Part shown: positions 55,590-64,000 of the stretch, one piece after another | Layout: every line of letters begins with the position of its first letter | Position numbering within the stretch: position 1 is the stretch's first letter | The notes under the pieces: model-generated | Databases searched by the model: none | The model's input: only the letters and a program-made list of their open reading frames with translations | What the model was told of the DNA's origin: nothing | Translations under genes and position numbers: made by a program | Assembly: GCF_000815225.1 (NCBI RefSeq) | Contig: NZ_CP010427.1 | Span: forward strand, 868,001-932,000 | Length of the DNA: 64,000 nucleotides | DNA from: Allofrancisella guangzhouensis | Lineage (GTDB): Bacteria > Pseudomonadota > Gammaproteobacteria > Francisellales > Francisellaceae | Reading direction: 5' to 3'

Positions 55590-56363
55590 ATGAGAAGTGA
55601 TTTAAACTTTAAAGAGACGATTAGCTTAGCTATAAATATTTACAAAAAATCGTTTAAACTTACATTTGCGTTAGCGTTTATGTTGTCATTTATATCTGAG
55701 TATTGCTTTGTATATATGATGCAGCATGGCATGGCTGAATATATAGAAAGTGGTGGAAAAACTATACCATCAAATTTTCCATCAGCAAATGTGTTAGGAT
55801 TAATGGTTTTAATAATTATGGTAGCTACAGTTTTTGTCTATGCTATGATAATTTTGTTACAGGGACTATTTGTTAAAAATCAGCTAAAAGCGTCTGAAGC
55901 TATAAAGCTTTCTTTACAGATTTTTTCTAAGCGAATATTTTCTTTCTTAGGAGTCTTTTTATTATCAATGGTATTAATGACGTTATTGTCGATGTTTTTA
56001 CAATATATAGGCATTTACCTTGCAGTTTTATTATTTTTAACAGTTATGCCAGCTGTACTTTTAGGTAAAAGTAGTATTATTGAAGCTATTACAAGTAATT
56101 TTAAGATAATCAGAATAAATTTTTTCTATATGTTTAAATTGGCTTTTGTGGTATTAATACTCATGATAATTAAGCCATTACTCACTTTTGGTTTAATATA
56201 TTTGTTAAAGAACTTAGGTATGGAGATAAGCCCTTTAGAAAGTAGTATTCAAAATATTATTGTGACGATAATAGATTCATTAGTGGTTCCATTTATGTTT
56301 GCTATTACAGTAGCAACCTTTTTAGTTGCTCGTGGAAAAAACTCTATTGATCAAAATATTTGA
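55590..56363 (+). CDS. Multi-helix membrane protein, function unknown
   Basis: 257 residues from ATG 55590 (MRSDLNFKETISLAINIYKK), with GAGAG about 8 bases upstream. Around six hydrophobic helices, with polar linkers. The start FKETISLAINIYKKSFKLTF and the motif LGKSSIIEAITSNFKIIRIN resemble YciC/BPSS1780-type membrane proteins, in which each repeat has such a loop, but I cannot place it firmly. Overlaps lplA at the 3' end by 20 bases (convergent). Confidence 0.6.
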   Translation: MRSDLNFKETISLAINIYKKSFKLTFALAFMLSFISEYCFVYMMQHGMAEYIESGGKTIPSNFPSANVLGLMVLIIMVATVFVYAMIILLQGLFVKNQLKASEAIKLSLQIFSKRIFSFLGVFLLSMVLMTLLSMFLQYIGIYLAVLLFLTVMPAVLLGKSSIIEAITSNFKIIRINFFYMFKLAFVVLILMIIKPLLTFGLIYLLKNLGMEISPLESSIQNIIVTIIDSLVVPFMFAITVATFLVARGKNSIDQNI

Positions 56364-57246
56364 TTAAATCTCTAAATTTATAAGACGGGTTAAATTTAAT
56401 ACTTTCATTAGAAATATCTTTTTGTTTATTTTGGTAGTTTAGCTCAGTAATTATACCGGATTCGACTTTAATTTTTAATTCTTCTTGGTGATCAAAATAT
56501 GTCTTTGTGAAAGGCAGAGTTTTGCCAAAACACCAGCTCCAACTTTTCAATATACTAATTTCTTGTTCGATAAGCTCTTTATTTTCAAGAGGGGTTTGCT
56601 CATTTATTAGGTTTAGTTCGATGCTTCTAAAATTAGTTAAGAAAGCTTTTGTAACATCTTGAATTTGCAAATCAGGCTTTAATTCTATTAGATTAATTAC
56701 TTTAGATCTATATGATCTTACTCCTTTAATATCCAAAGAAGTATCAATTGGTTGATGTAAGTAATTATAAAGCTTGCTAGTATTTGCATTTATTAATAAT
56801 GTTCCATGATGAAATGCTCTATCTTTTTTTTCCCTAAAAGCACTGCCAGAAACTTTATAAGTAAAGCCATTATGATCGATCACGATATCATTTCTTTGGT
56901 TTGGATAAATATTTATTTCTAATTTTCGAATAGCACTACAAACTAATTCAAGGTTAGCTTTAATATCATGATCAGTTTTGGATGAGATGATTGTGTAGTT
57001 AAGATTACCAAAATCATGGTAAACAGTACCACCACCACTTTGACGTCTAATAACAGGTATACCATCTTTTTCCATTGTTAAAAGATCACATTCTAGCCAG
57101 GGGTTTTGGGCCCTACCTATTACCACACATGGTGCGTTTTGCCATAAAAATAGTATTTTCTGGTCTTTCAATTCTTCCAAGAATAACCAGTTTTCTAAGG
57201 CTAGATTAAAGTAAACATCGTTGCTTTGTGATATATATATTTTCAT
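56344..57246 (-). CDS. lplA: Lipoate-protein ligase A
   Basis: 300 residues. LPL/BPL domain with LWQNAPCVVIGRAQNPW, RRQSGGGTVYHDFGNLNYTI and KVSGSAFREKKDRAFHHGTLL, followed by the accessory C-terminal region found in LplA. Attaches lipoate to 2-oxoacid dehydrogenase subunits; useful for scavenging in an intracellular organism. Confidence 0.9.
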   Translation of the reverse strand: MKIYISQSNDVYFNLALENWLFLEELKDQKILFLWQNAPCVVIGRAQNPWLECDLLTMEKDGIPVIRRQSGGGTVYHDFGNLNYTIISSKTDHDIKANLELVCSAIRKLEINIYPNQRNDIVIDHNGFTYKVSGSAFREKKDRAFHHGTLLINANTSKLYNYLHQPIDTSLDIKGVRSYRSKVINLIELKPDLQIQDVTKAFLTNFRSIELNLINEQTPLENKELIEQEISILKSWSWCFGKTLPFTKTYFDHQEELKIKVESGIITELNYQNKQKDISNESIKFNPSYKFRDLIKYFDQ

Positions 57247-57309
57247 AGTTAAATAGTTATTTATAGTTTATTGTAAGTATAAGGTTTTATTGGTTCTATA
57301 AAAGCGTTT

Positions 57310-57320
57310 TGTGATATAAT
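57310..57320 (+). promoter_or_regulatory. Extended -10 promoter of tyrS
   Basis: TGA precedes a perfect TATAAT at 57315-57320, an extended -10 element. A weak -35 (TTGGTT at 57290) is 19 bases away. It lies 38 bases before the tyrS start. Confidence 0.5.
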
Positions 57321-57357
57321 TTTGCTTTATTGAGTAAAATTAAAGTTAAATAATCTG

Positions 57358-58554
57358 ATGTCATTTATACAACAAACCCTAGATATTATTAAAAGAGGGG
57401 CAGATGAAATTCTGTTAGAAGAAGAGTTAATTAAAAAACTTCAAAAAGATAAACCTTTAATTATAAAATTTGGTTGTGATCCAACCGCTCCAGATATTCA
57501 TTTAGGACATACTGTTGTTATTAACAAACTTAAACAATTACAAGATCTAGGGCATGAAATACATTTCCTTATAGGTGATTTCACTGCTCAGATTGGTGAT
57601 CCAACTGGTAAAAATACTACTAGACCGCCTCTTACAGCAGAAGAGGTTGCTAGAAACGCAGAAACTTACACAAGTCAAGTTTTTAGAATTTTAGATAAAG
57701 AAAAGACTATTGTGCGTAGAAATGGAGATTGGTTTAACAATATGGCAGCAGCTGATATGATTAAATTAGCCTCTAAATTAACTGTTGCTAGAATGCTTGA
57801 AAGAGATGATTTTTCTAAGAGGTATAAGAATAACCAATCTATTTCCATACACGAGTTTTTATATCCACTTGTACAGGGTTATGACTCTGTAATAATGAAC
57901 GCTGATATAGAATTAGGTGGTACTGATCAGAAATTTAATTTACTAATGGGTCGAGAGCTTCAAAAGCAGAATAACCAAGAGCCTCAAGTTATTATAACTA
58001 TGCCATTGCTGGAAGGTCTAGATGGTGTTAAAAAAATGTCAAAATCTAGCCAAAATTATATAGGTATAGAAGAGCCTGCTAATGATATTTTTGGCAAGGT
58101 TATGTCAATATCTGACGAATTAATGTGGCGTTACTATGAGTTACTTAGTTTTAAATCTTTAGAAACTATTAATAATCTAAAGCAAAGTGTACTTAAAGGG
58201 GTAAATCCACGTGATATCAAAATAGAGTTAGCAAAAGAGCTAATACAAAGATTTCATTCAGTAGAAGCTGCTAAAAATGCTCATCAAGATTTTATACAAA
58301 GATTTCAAAAAAATCAGATACCTGAAGATATAAATGTTGTAGAATTAGACATAAGAGATAGTTTACCTATAACTAATTTACTAAAAGAGGTAGGCTTGGT
58401 CGCTAGTACATCTGAAGCTAACAGAATGATTAAGCAAGGAGCTGTAAAGGTTGATGGTGAAAAAGTTGATGATAATAGCTTAGTTTTTGGTATTGGCACA
58501 AAAAATGTGTTCCAAGTAGGTAAGCGTAAATTTGCAAAAGTGATTATAAAATAA
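57358..58554 (+). CDS. tyrS: Tyrosyl-tRNA synthetase
   Basis: 398 residues of the TyrZ-like class: [17 protein letters not shown] (HIGH motif as HLGH), [14 protein letters not shown] and [10 protein letters not shown] (KMSKS), with a C-terminal S4 domain ([20 protein letters not shown]). Charges tRNA-Tyr. Followed by a small membrane protein gene. Confidence 0.95.
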   Translation: MSFIQQTLDIIKRGADEILLEEELIKKLQKDKPLIIKFGCDPTAPDIHLGHTVVINKLKQLQDLGHEIHFLIGDFTAQIGDPTGKNTTRPPLTAEEVARNAETYTSQVFRILDKEKTIVRRNGDWFNNMAAADMIKLASKLTVARMLERDDFSKRYKNNQSISIHEFLYPLVQGYDSVIMNADIELGGTDQKFNLLMGRELQKQNNQEPQVIITMPLLEGLDGVKKMSKSSQNYIGIEEPANDIFGKVMSISDELMWRYYELLSFKSLETINNLKQSVLKGVNPRDIKIELAKELIQRFHSVEAAKNAHQDFIQRFQKNQIPEDINVVELDIRDSLPITNLLKEVGLVASTSEANRMIKQGAVKVDGEKVDDNSLVFGIGTKNVFQVGKRKFAKVIIK

Positions 58555-58566
58555 AGGAGTTATAAA

Positions 58567-58731
58567 ATGGACAAGTTTTTATCAATATTTGTTGGTGTTT
58601 TAATTATTGTAACTATAGTTACAGTATTTATTAGTTTGTTTCCGATAGCTTTAAAAGTTTGTATAATTTCAGCTATTATTAGCGCCATAATTTATGTAGC
58701 TCTTAGATTAATTGAAAAATTTAGTAATTAA
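58567..58731 (+). CDS. Small 54-residue membrane protein
   Basis: 54 residues: MDKFLSIFVGVLIIVTIVTV, then FISLFPIALKVCIISAIISA and a basic end (LRLIEKFSN). Two hydrophobic helices with little else. Preceded by AAAGGAG eight bases before ATG, and 12 bases after tyrS, so it is probably translated with tyrS. The strong ribosome binding site is the main evidence. Function unknown. Confidence 0.6.
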   Translation: MDKFLSIFVGVLIIVTIVTVFISLFPIALKVCIISAIISAIIYVALRLIEKFSN

Positions 58732-58835
58732 TGTGGTTGTGTCAAATTTTTGACTAGATGCTTCTTTAAAATCTTAGATTGTATTCCCAAATTTTGATAT
58801 CCTAAGAGATAATTTGAGCAAGATTAATTTCAAAA

Positions 58836-59648
58836 ATGCAAAGCATCCTAAACTTACATAAATTAAAAACAGCACTAGATAAAGATAATACGGCTATTTA
58901 TCAGCTTGGTGATATTTGTTTGAATAACTATATCGGTCATAATTTTAAGATAGAGTATTTAAATGAAATAAATTGTATTGCATGTGGTACTAAGACTAAT
59001 AAAAGTTATTTTCAAGGTTATTGTTTTATGTGTATGAAAAGGTTGCCAGAGTGTGATATCTGTATAGTTAAACCTGAATTATGTCATTTTGCACAAGGTA
59101 CATGTAGAGATTCCGCTTGGGGGGAGAATAACTGTATGAAAACTCATATAGTCTATTTGGCAAATACAGGAGATATTAAAGTAGGCATTACAAAGCTACA
59201 AAATATACCCTCACGTTGGATTGACCAAGGAGCTAGCCAAGCTATACCTATATTTGCAGTAGAAAGTAGATTAATTTCTGGTTTAGTTGAAATATTAATA
59301 AAAGAGCATATTTCTGATAAAACTAATTGGCGAAAGATGCTCCAATGTGAACCAGATACTTCTGTAGATTTATTTAAACTAAGAAATAATATATTAGAAG
59401 AAATTAAACCTGGTATTAGTAATATCCGAGCACGATATGGTGAAAATAGTGTTGAGCCAGTAGAAGGAAGGCTTCAGACAATAAAGTATCCTGTTATCCA
59501 GTATCCAACAAGTATTAAATCATTTAATTTAGATAAAGATTTTATAATCAAAGGAAAGCTTGTAGGCATAAAAGGACAGTATTTGATATTTGATACAGGA
59601 GTTATAAATATTCGTAAATTTAGTGGATATAAGTGTAATATTCTATAG
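58836..59648 (+). CDS. DUF2797 family protein
   Basis: 270 residues. A cysteine-rich zinc-binding start (CIACGTKTNKSYFQGYCFMC, then CDICIVKPELCHF and CRDSAWGENNC) leads into VYLANTGDIKVGITKLQNIP with a GIY-YIG-like arrangement, followed by RWIDQGASQAIPIFAVESRL, typical of DUF2797. Function unknown; possibly nucleic-acid related. Confidence 0.8.
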   Translation: MQSILNLHKLKTALDKDNTAIYQLGDICLNNYIGHNFKIEYLNEINCIACGTKTNKSYFQGYCFMCMKRLPECDICIVKPELCHFAQGTCRDSAWGENNCMKTHIVYLANTGDIKVGITKLQNIPSRWIDQGASQAIPIFAVESRLISGLVEILIKEHISDKTNWRKMLQCEPDTSVDLFKLRNNILEEIKPGISNIRARYGENSVEPVEGRLQTIKYPVIQYPTSIKSFNLDKDFIIKGKLVGIKGQYLIFDTGVINIRKFSGYKCNIL

Positions 59649-59736
59649 TTAATACGACTATATTTTGCAAGCATACAAATTACCAAAATTGTCATTCTCT
59701 GATCAAATTAGAGAATTCATTTGTTGTTTGTAATGG

Positions 59737-59883
59737 TCAAATAAGTTTAACTATTTTTTTCTTAGATAAAATTTCTCTATCATATCTTTCTATTACATAA
59801 AAAGGATTATTTTCTAACCAAAGCATACCTACTTTTGAAGAATTTAATCCTAAAGCATTAGCTAAAAGTATACAAAAAAATCG
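59737..59883 (-). pseudogene. HipA-like toxin kinase fragment
   Basis: A 48-codon reading frame without a start. It reads LLANALGLNSSKVGMLWLEN followed by FYVIERYDREI, the segment of HipA-type serine/threonine kinases where a helix is followed by the VERxDR motif (compare the LAKELGLNVPD...AVERFDRR region of E. coli HipA). It ends at a stop where HipA would continue with the catalytic region. No hipB partner is seen. A remnant of a toxin-antitoxin locus beside a tRNA gene. Confidence 0.5.
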
Positions 59884-60025
59884 TTAATTGCTGGTTTAAT
59901 AATGTGTGTAGAAGGAGTGTTATTGGATTATTTATACAAGATACACTTGGATCATAAATCGCTCTCAAAACTATTTATTTTATTGTGCTTTATAGACCTA
60001 TTGAGAATGATAAGAAAACGCAAAC

Positions 60026-60102
60026 TGGTACTCACAACTGGATTCGAACCAGTGACCCCTACCATGTCAAGGTAGTACTCTAACCAACTGAGCTATGCGA
60101 GT
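60026..60102 (-). tRNA. tRNA-Val (anticodon GAC)
   Basis: 77 bases on the minus strand including an encoded CCA (60028-60026). Acceptor ACTCGCA pairs with TGTGAGT (one G-U), D stem GCTC/GAGT, anticodon stem CTACC/GGTAG around TTGACAT, T arm ACTGG TTCGAAT CCAGT. Anticodon GAC reads GUC/GUU, valine. Confidence 0.93.
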
Positions 60103-60370
60103 AATTCGAACATAATTATATGTCTTTTTTAGGCTGTTGTCAATGTTCTATAAACCGTGCTGCCTTCCTTTATGAAGCAATAATAAAATTTATTTTTTAT
60201 AAATTTTTGGCTAAGATATTTGCGTATTAAATAATTTTGTGGCTATTTTTACATTATCTATAAAAACTTACAAGGTGCAAATAAGGTGCAGAAAGTACAA
60301 TCATCTTCTCAATAAACCAACCTTGAACTTGAATGATATAGTCAAATCCATACATATTTAGTTACTGATC
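60103..60370. other. Non-coding spacer between tRNA-Val and a gene remnant
   Basis: 268 bases upstream of the tRNA. Contains a short imperfect direct repeat (aaggtgca, twice, 11 bases apart, near 60272). The tRNA promoter must lie here on the minus strand. No gene seen. Confidence 0.4.
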
Positions 60371-60672
60371 TTACGCACTTTTCAAAATTTGTAATTTCTC
60401 ATAAGCAACTTGATTAGCTTTTATTAGCAGTTTTGCTCTTAAAGCAAAATGATTCATCCTGAGCTTTTCAAGTGCTAGATTGTATTCTGAAAGTTTGAAA
60501 TTAGTATGTAGAAATCCACTAACTTTAGCTTTAGTTTTTTAGACAAACCTCTATGGACTTTAATTCTATTTTTAAGATCAGCAAATTTGCCACCATCATA
60601 AATGATTATGCAGTATTTAGCTTTACCTTAATAAATAACTAGAATGTAAAGTTCTGTTGTATCCATTGTCAT
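60371..60672 (-). pseudogene. Remnant of a ~100-residue unrecognised gene
   Basis: On the minus strand a frame opens at ATG 60672 (MTMDTTELYILVIY), meets one in-frame TAA, goes on with KYCIIIYDGGKFADLKNRIK, shifts frame at a run of A after GLSKK, then continues KVSGFLHTNFKLSEYNLALE and EKLRMNHFALRAKLLIKANQ to a stop at 60371. The continuous coding character over one stop and one frameshift suggests a dead gene. I cannot name it. Confidence 0.4.
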
Positions 60673-60723
60673 TTACTGTAATTACTATATTATGTAAGCC
60701 ATACAACATTATTTACATTTTTT

Positions 60724-62877
60724 ATGCAGAAATTTACTTTTTTTATCAGTTGCGCCAAAGGTTTAGAGATTATTTTAAAAGAAGAGTTAGCAAACCTTAA
60801 AATATTAGCTCAAGAAAAACTTGCTGGAGTAGAGTTTGAAGGTTCTTTAGAAGATGCTTATAAAGTGTGTATACACTCACATTTAGCTAGTCAGGTAATG
60901 CTTAAAATAGCTAGCCAAAAGGTTGAAACTCAACAAGAATTATACGATTTTGTGTTTTCTATAAATTGGAGTGACTACTTTGATGTTGATAAAACTTTTA
61001 AGATTATAGTATCAGGAAATCATTATGATTTTAATAATACAATGTTTGTCTCACAAAAGACAAAAGATGCGATAGTAGACCAATTTAGAAATAATTATAA
61101 AGATCGTCCAGATATTGATACCCAAAGCCCAGATAATGTTATTAAGTTACATTTACATAAAAATTTTGTAAATGTATATTTGTGCATCAACTTAGAGAGT
61201 TTACACAGGCGTTCATATAGACAATACCAAGGTCAAGCTCCATTAAAAGAAAATCTAGCTGCCGCTATACTTATAAAAGCAGGATGGTTAGATGAGTTAC
61301 AAAAAGATATCCCAGTCTTAGTAGATCCAATGTGTGGCTCTGGCACAATTTTAATAGAAGCAGCATTAATGGCTAAAAATATTGCTCCTGCTTTACTGAA
61401 TGATAGTTTTAGGGTTTTTGATTCAAAATTACATGATCAAGAGCTATGGCAAAATTTGTTAATAAAAGCTAAAGAGAATACAAAAGTTTCAAATGCTATT
61501 ATTCGGGGCTACGATATTGATAATAATATTTTAGATAAAGCTACTAAGAATATTTCCTTAGCTGGTTTGACCAATGTTATTAAAATTAAACAACAAGATA
61601 TCAGAGATTTTAAGAATACATTTCCAGATACTGGATTAATAGTTACAAACCCGCCGTACGGTGAGAGACTCTTTGGTGATAGAATAGCTGATTTACTAGA
61701 TGCATTTAATGGCTTTGATGAAAGGCTTAATAGTGATTTCCAGGATTGGAAAGTTGCTATATTAACTAATTTTTCTGATTCTATAAAAGAATTACAGTTT
61801 CGTACAATTAAACGTAACAAATTTTATAATGGTGCTATAGAAACAATTCTCTACCAGTTTGAAATAAATGAGCAATCAAGGTTTAAACATGAATCACAAC
61901 TAGAAAAAAATATTCGTCTTGCTGAAGTTTATTCAGCTAAATCCGATGAACATATAGATTTTGCTAATAAACTACAAAAAAACCTAAAAAACTTAAACCC
62001 TTGGCTAAAACAAACAGATTTAGAGTGTTACCGGTTATATGATGCTGATATACCGACATTTTCAGTAGCTGTTGATATTTACGGCGATAATGTTTTTTTA
62101 CAAGAATATAAAGCAGATGTAACTATAGACCCTAGTATAGCTAAGCAAAGATTTTATCAAGCTATATATCAGATACATAAAATTTTGAATGTTCCGTATA
62201 AGAATATTTATACAAGAATTCGTCAGCGCCAAAAAGGTAAAGATCAGTACCAGAAATCAGATAGCAAAAATAAATTTCATATAATAAAAGAATTTAATGC
62301 AAAATTTCATGTTAATTTTGATGATTATTTAGATACGGGTATTTTCTTAGATCACCGTAAAATTAGACAATTAGTTGCAAAATCAGCTGAAAATAAAAGT
62401 CTATTAAACCTTTTTAGCTACACTTGTACAGCCAGTGTTCATGCAGCTCTATTAGGTTCTAAAACTACGAGCATTGATATGTCAAATACTTATCTAGAAT
62501 GGGGTAAACAAAATTTTAAGCTGAATGATCTTGATGTTTCGAAACATAATTTTATTCAGTCAGATTGTATTAGTTGGTTAAAGTCAAATACACAAAAATT
62601 TGACGTAATATTTTTAGATCCACCAACTTTTTCTAATTCTAAGCGTATGGATGATGTGCTTGATGTTCAAAAAGATCATGAGTTGCTTATAAATTTAGCT
62701 ATGGATTCTTTGAAAAAAGATGGTATTTTATATTTTTCTAATAACTATAGGCGTTTTAAAATTTCTGAAGCCATTTTAAATAAATATAGTTGTGAGAATA
62801 TTGATAAACAATGTTTATCTAGAGATTTTTTATCTAATAAAAATATCCATAATTGTTGGCAGATTAAATATAAATAA
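60724..62877 (+). CDS. rlmL: 23S rRNA methyltransferase RlmKL
   Basis: 717 residues, the fused form. THUMP domain at about 45-160, RlmL methyltransferase with [17 protein letters not shown] and [12 protein letters not shown] (N2-methylation of G2445), then RlmK domain with [19 protein letters not shown] and [16 protein letters not shown] (N7-methylation of G2069). Length and order match E. coli RlmKL. Confidence 0.94.
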   Translation: MQKFTFFISCAKGLEIILKEELANLKILAQEKLAGVEFEGSLEDAYKVCIHSHLASQVMLKIASQKVETQQELYDFVFSINWSDYFDVDKTFKIIVSGNHYDFNNTMFVSQKTKDAIVDQFRNNYKDRPDIDTQSPDNVIKLHLHKNFVNVYLCINLESLHRRSYRQYQGQAPLKENLAAAILIKAGWLDELQKDIPVLVDPMCGSGTILIEAALMAKNIAPALLNDSFRVFDSKLHDQELWQNLLIKAKENTKVSNAIIRGYDIDNNILDKATKNISLAGLTNVIKIKQQDIRDFKNTFPDTGLIVTNPPYGERLFGDRIADLLDAFNGFDERLNSDFQDWKVAILTNFSDSIKELQFRTIKRNKFYNGAIETILYQFEINEQSRFKHESQLEKNIRLAEVYSAKSDEHIDFANKLQKNLKNLNPWLKQTDLECYRLYDADIPTFSVAVDIYGDNVFLQEYKADVTIDPSIAKQRFYQAIYQIHKILNVPYKNIYTRIRQRQKGKDQYQKSDSKNKFHIIKEFNAKFHVNFDDYLDTGIFLDHRKIRQLVAKSAENKSLLNLFSYTCTASVHAALLGSKTTSIDMSNTYLEWGKQNFKLNDLDVSKHNFIQSDCISWLKSNTQKFDVIFLDPPTFSNSKRMDDVLDVQKDHELLINLAMDSLKKDGILYFSNNYRRFKISEAILNKYSCENIDKQCLSRDFLSNKNIHNCWQIKYK

Positions 62878-62983
62878 TAATTCTAGTTAAGCTAGCTTGG
62901 TTACGTTTTTCTTGAAAAACTCCTACTTAGCGTAAGTAACATATGTTAGAATCTAATAAAATTTTATTAAGTAGTTTTTAGAT

Positions 62984-63382
62984 ATGAGTAGACTTAGCCA
63001 AAATATTATGTATGCAGTTATAATAATAGCAGTATTTGCTATATGTGTTTATTTTTTCGCTTCTAATAAAAATTATGAAACCAAAGGCATTTTTTTATCA
63101 AAGTACAGTGTTGAGCTACCTAAAGTTGATCCGGATAATGTAAGAATCTATAATTTACGTTACCAGGATGATGCAAAAGGTTCCGTTGGCCTAATTAGAG
63201 TAGCTACTCATACAACTAATAAAGATGATTTTACAGAATTATGTGATAGAAATTTAAAAAAAGCTGTAGAATTAGCTGCCAAAAATGGTACAGATGAGAT
63301 TAAATATATATGTTTATATCCAGAAGGTCCTTTAGATGAATTAAGTAACGTTTCTTTACAGGCTTATGCTTTTAGGGGTTAA
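62984..63382 (+). CDS. Hypothetical protein with one N-terminal helix
   Basis: 132 residues. A hydrophobic helix at residues 9-27 (MYAVIIIAVFAICVYFFAS) anchors a small periplasmic domain with no recognised motif (LPKVDPDNVRIYNLRYQDD). It directly precedes fmt with only 3 bases between, so it is likely cotranscribed. Confidence 0.65.
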   Translation: MSRLSQNIMYAVIIIAVFAICVYFFASNKNYETKGIFLSKYSVELPKVDPDNVRIYNLRYQDDAKGSVGLIRVATHTTNKDDFTELCDRNLKKAVELAAKNGTDEIKYICLYPEGPLDELSNVSLQAYAFRG

Positions 63383-63385
63383 TAA

Positions 63386-64000
63386 ATGAGAAAGCTAGAT
63401 ATTGTTCTTGCAGGAACTCCGGAAATTTCAGCTTACGTTTTAAAAGATTTATATGCAAGTGGCCATAATATCAAAGCAGTATTAACCCAGCCAGACAGAG
63501 CAAAAGGTCGAGGTAAAAAAGTTCAATATTCTGCTGTCAAAGAAGTTGCTTTAGAAAATAATATTCCTGTATTTCAACCACAATCTTTTAAAAAAAACTC
63601 AGAAGTTTTAGAGCAACTAAAAGAACTAAAGCCTGATGTTATTGTAGTTATAGCTTATGGCATAATAGTGCCAAAAGAATTCTTAGACATTCCTAAGTAT
63701 GGCTGCTTAAATATTCATGTGTCTTTATTACCTAAATGGAGAGGCGCTGCGCCAATCCAAAGAGCTATTCAAGCTGGTGATAAAAAAACAGGTATCTGTA
63801 TAATGCAAATGGATGAAGGGCTAGATACTGGTGATATCCTTAATATTTTAGAAATAGATATAAAAGACACAGATACGTCAGCAAGCCTACATGATAGGTT
63901 TGCTAAGTTAGCAATTAAACCTCTCCTAGAAACTTTAGAAACTATTGAGAATACAAAAGCAAAGCCTCAAGTTGGTACACCCAGTTATGCTCATAAAATA
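63386..64000 (+). CDS. fmt: Methionyl-tRNA formyltransferase, 3' end missing
   Basis: Open from ATG 63386 to the window edge, 205 codons. MRKLDIVLAGTPEISAYVLK, LTQPDRAKGRGKK, VVIAYGIIVPKEFLD, and NIHVSLLPKWRGAAPIQRAI show the formyltransferase N-terminal domain with its catalytic Asn-His pair. Adds the formyl group to initiator tRNA. The C-terminal domain lies beyond the window. Confidence 0.95.
   Translation, partial: MRKLDIVLAGTPEISAYVLKDLYASGHNIKAVLTQPDRAKGRGKKVQYSAVKEVALENNIPVFQPQSFKKNSEVLEQLKELKPDVIVVIAYGIIVPKEFLDIPKYGCLNIHVSLLPKWRGAAPIQRAIQAGDKKTGICIMQMDEGLDTGDILNILEIDIKDTDTSASLHDRFAKLAIKPLLETLETIENTKAKPQVGTPSYAHKI

Noticed and set aside
59886..60020. Possible short plus-strand frame (MCVEGVLLDYLYKIHLD) beside tRNA-Val
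   Set aside because: It runs into the tRNA gene, and no family or neighbouring copy supports it.
60270..60295. Short direct repeat aaggtgca near tRNA-Val, considered as a CRISPR or att trace
   Set aside because: Only two 8-base units, 11 bases apart, with no further copies and no match to the tRNA end. No CRISPR array exists in the window.
62885..62935. Several small hairpins (aagctagctt, gtttttcttgaaaaac) after rlmL
   Set aside because: Stems are short or AT-only and do not end in a clear T run; not strong enough for a terminator call.

Overview
The window is AT-rich chromosomal DNA from a gammaproteobacterium of the Francisellaceae, most likely Francisella or a close relative. The best marker is a complete FopA-type OmpA-family outer membrane protein (24809-25993). 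The overall AT bias and housekeeping clusters (bamD, lptCAB, hslVU, infC-rpmI-rplT, uvrB, murI) fit this. Species level cannot be fixed from the window alone. No CRISPR array, rRNA operon or prophage is visible.

Layout. 1-6.7 kb: end of a DUF445 gene, a four-gene MCE-type lipid ABC transporter operon, a Bax-like glucosaminidase, rluD and bamD. 6.7-12.9 kb: an accessory island with a TcdA/TcdB-like glycosyltransferase, an unrecognised 578-residue protein, a 738-residue protein joining a YopT-like cysteine-protease motif set to ankyrin repeats, and a decayed partial copy of the 578-residue gene. 12.9-36.5 kb: mostly core genes: HAD phosphatase, DUF475, alr, an amino acid permease, pheA, sdaA, sufS and Fe-S partners, coaD, fopA, thrS-infC-rpmI-rplT, mnmG-rpiA operon and a two-gene FUSC transporter. 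36.5-47.1 kb: a rearranged region with two identical IS903-group (IS5 family) insertion sequences in inverted orientation, one intact and one broken copy of an unrecognised 622-residue protein gene, and sbcB-uvrB-NERD-murI on the minus strand between the IS copies. 47.2-64 kb: kdsC-lptC-lptA-lptB, a FAH-family enzyme, an unusual phosphorylase-esterase fusion, truA, hslVU, lplA, tyrS, DUF2797, tRNA-Val(GAC) beside gene remnants, rlmKL and the 5' part of fmt.

The most interesting reading is the history of 36.5-47.1 kb. The last 52 bases of the FUSC gene recur (50/52) upstream of sbcB, and a weaker copy lies between the two 622-residue-family genes. Base-level junctions also show that 40229-45955 was inverted by recombination between the two IS copies. 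Undoing the inversion restores a 9-bp IS target duplication, a perfect 16-bp inverted repeat between murI and kdsC, and the co-directional order FUSC - [gene unit, gene unit] - sbcB - uvrB - NERD - murI - kdsC. The 622-residue gene family therefore looks like cargo inserted at the 3' end of FUSC with att-like direct repeats, but with no recombinase of its own in the window.

The second point of interest is the 6.7-12.9 kb island, whose three proteins have features of host-directed effectors. Function there is inferred from motifs only.
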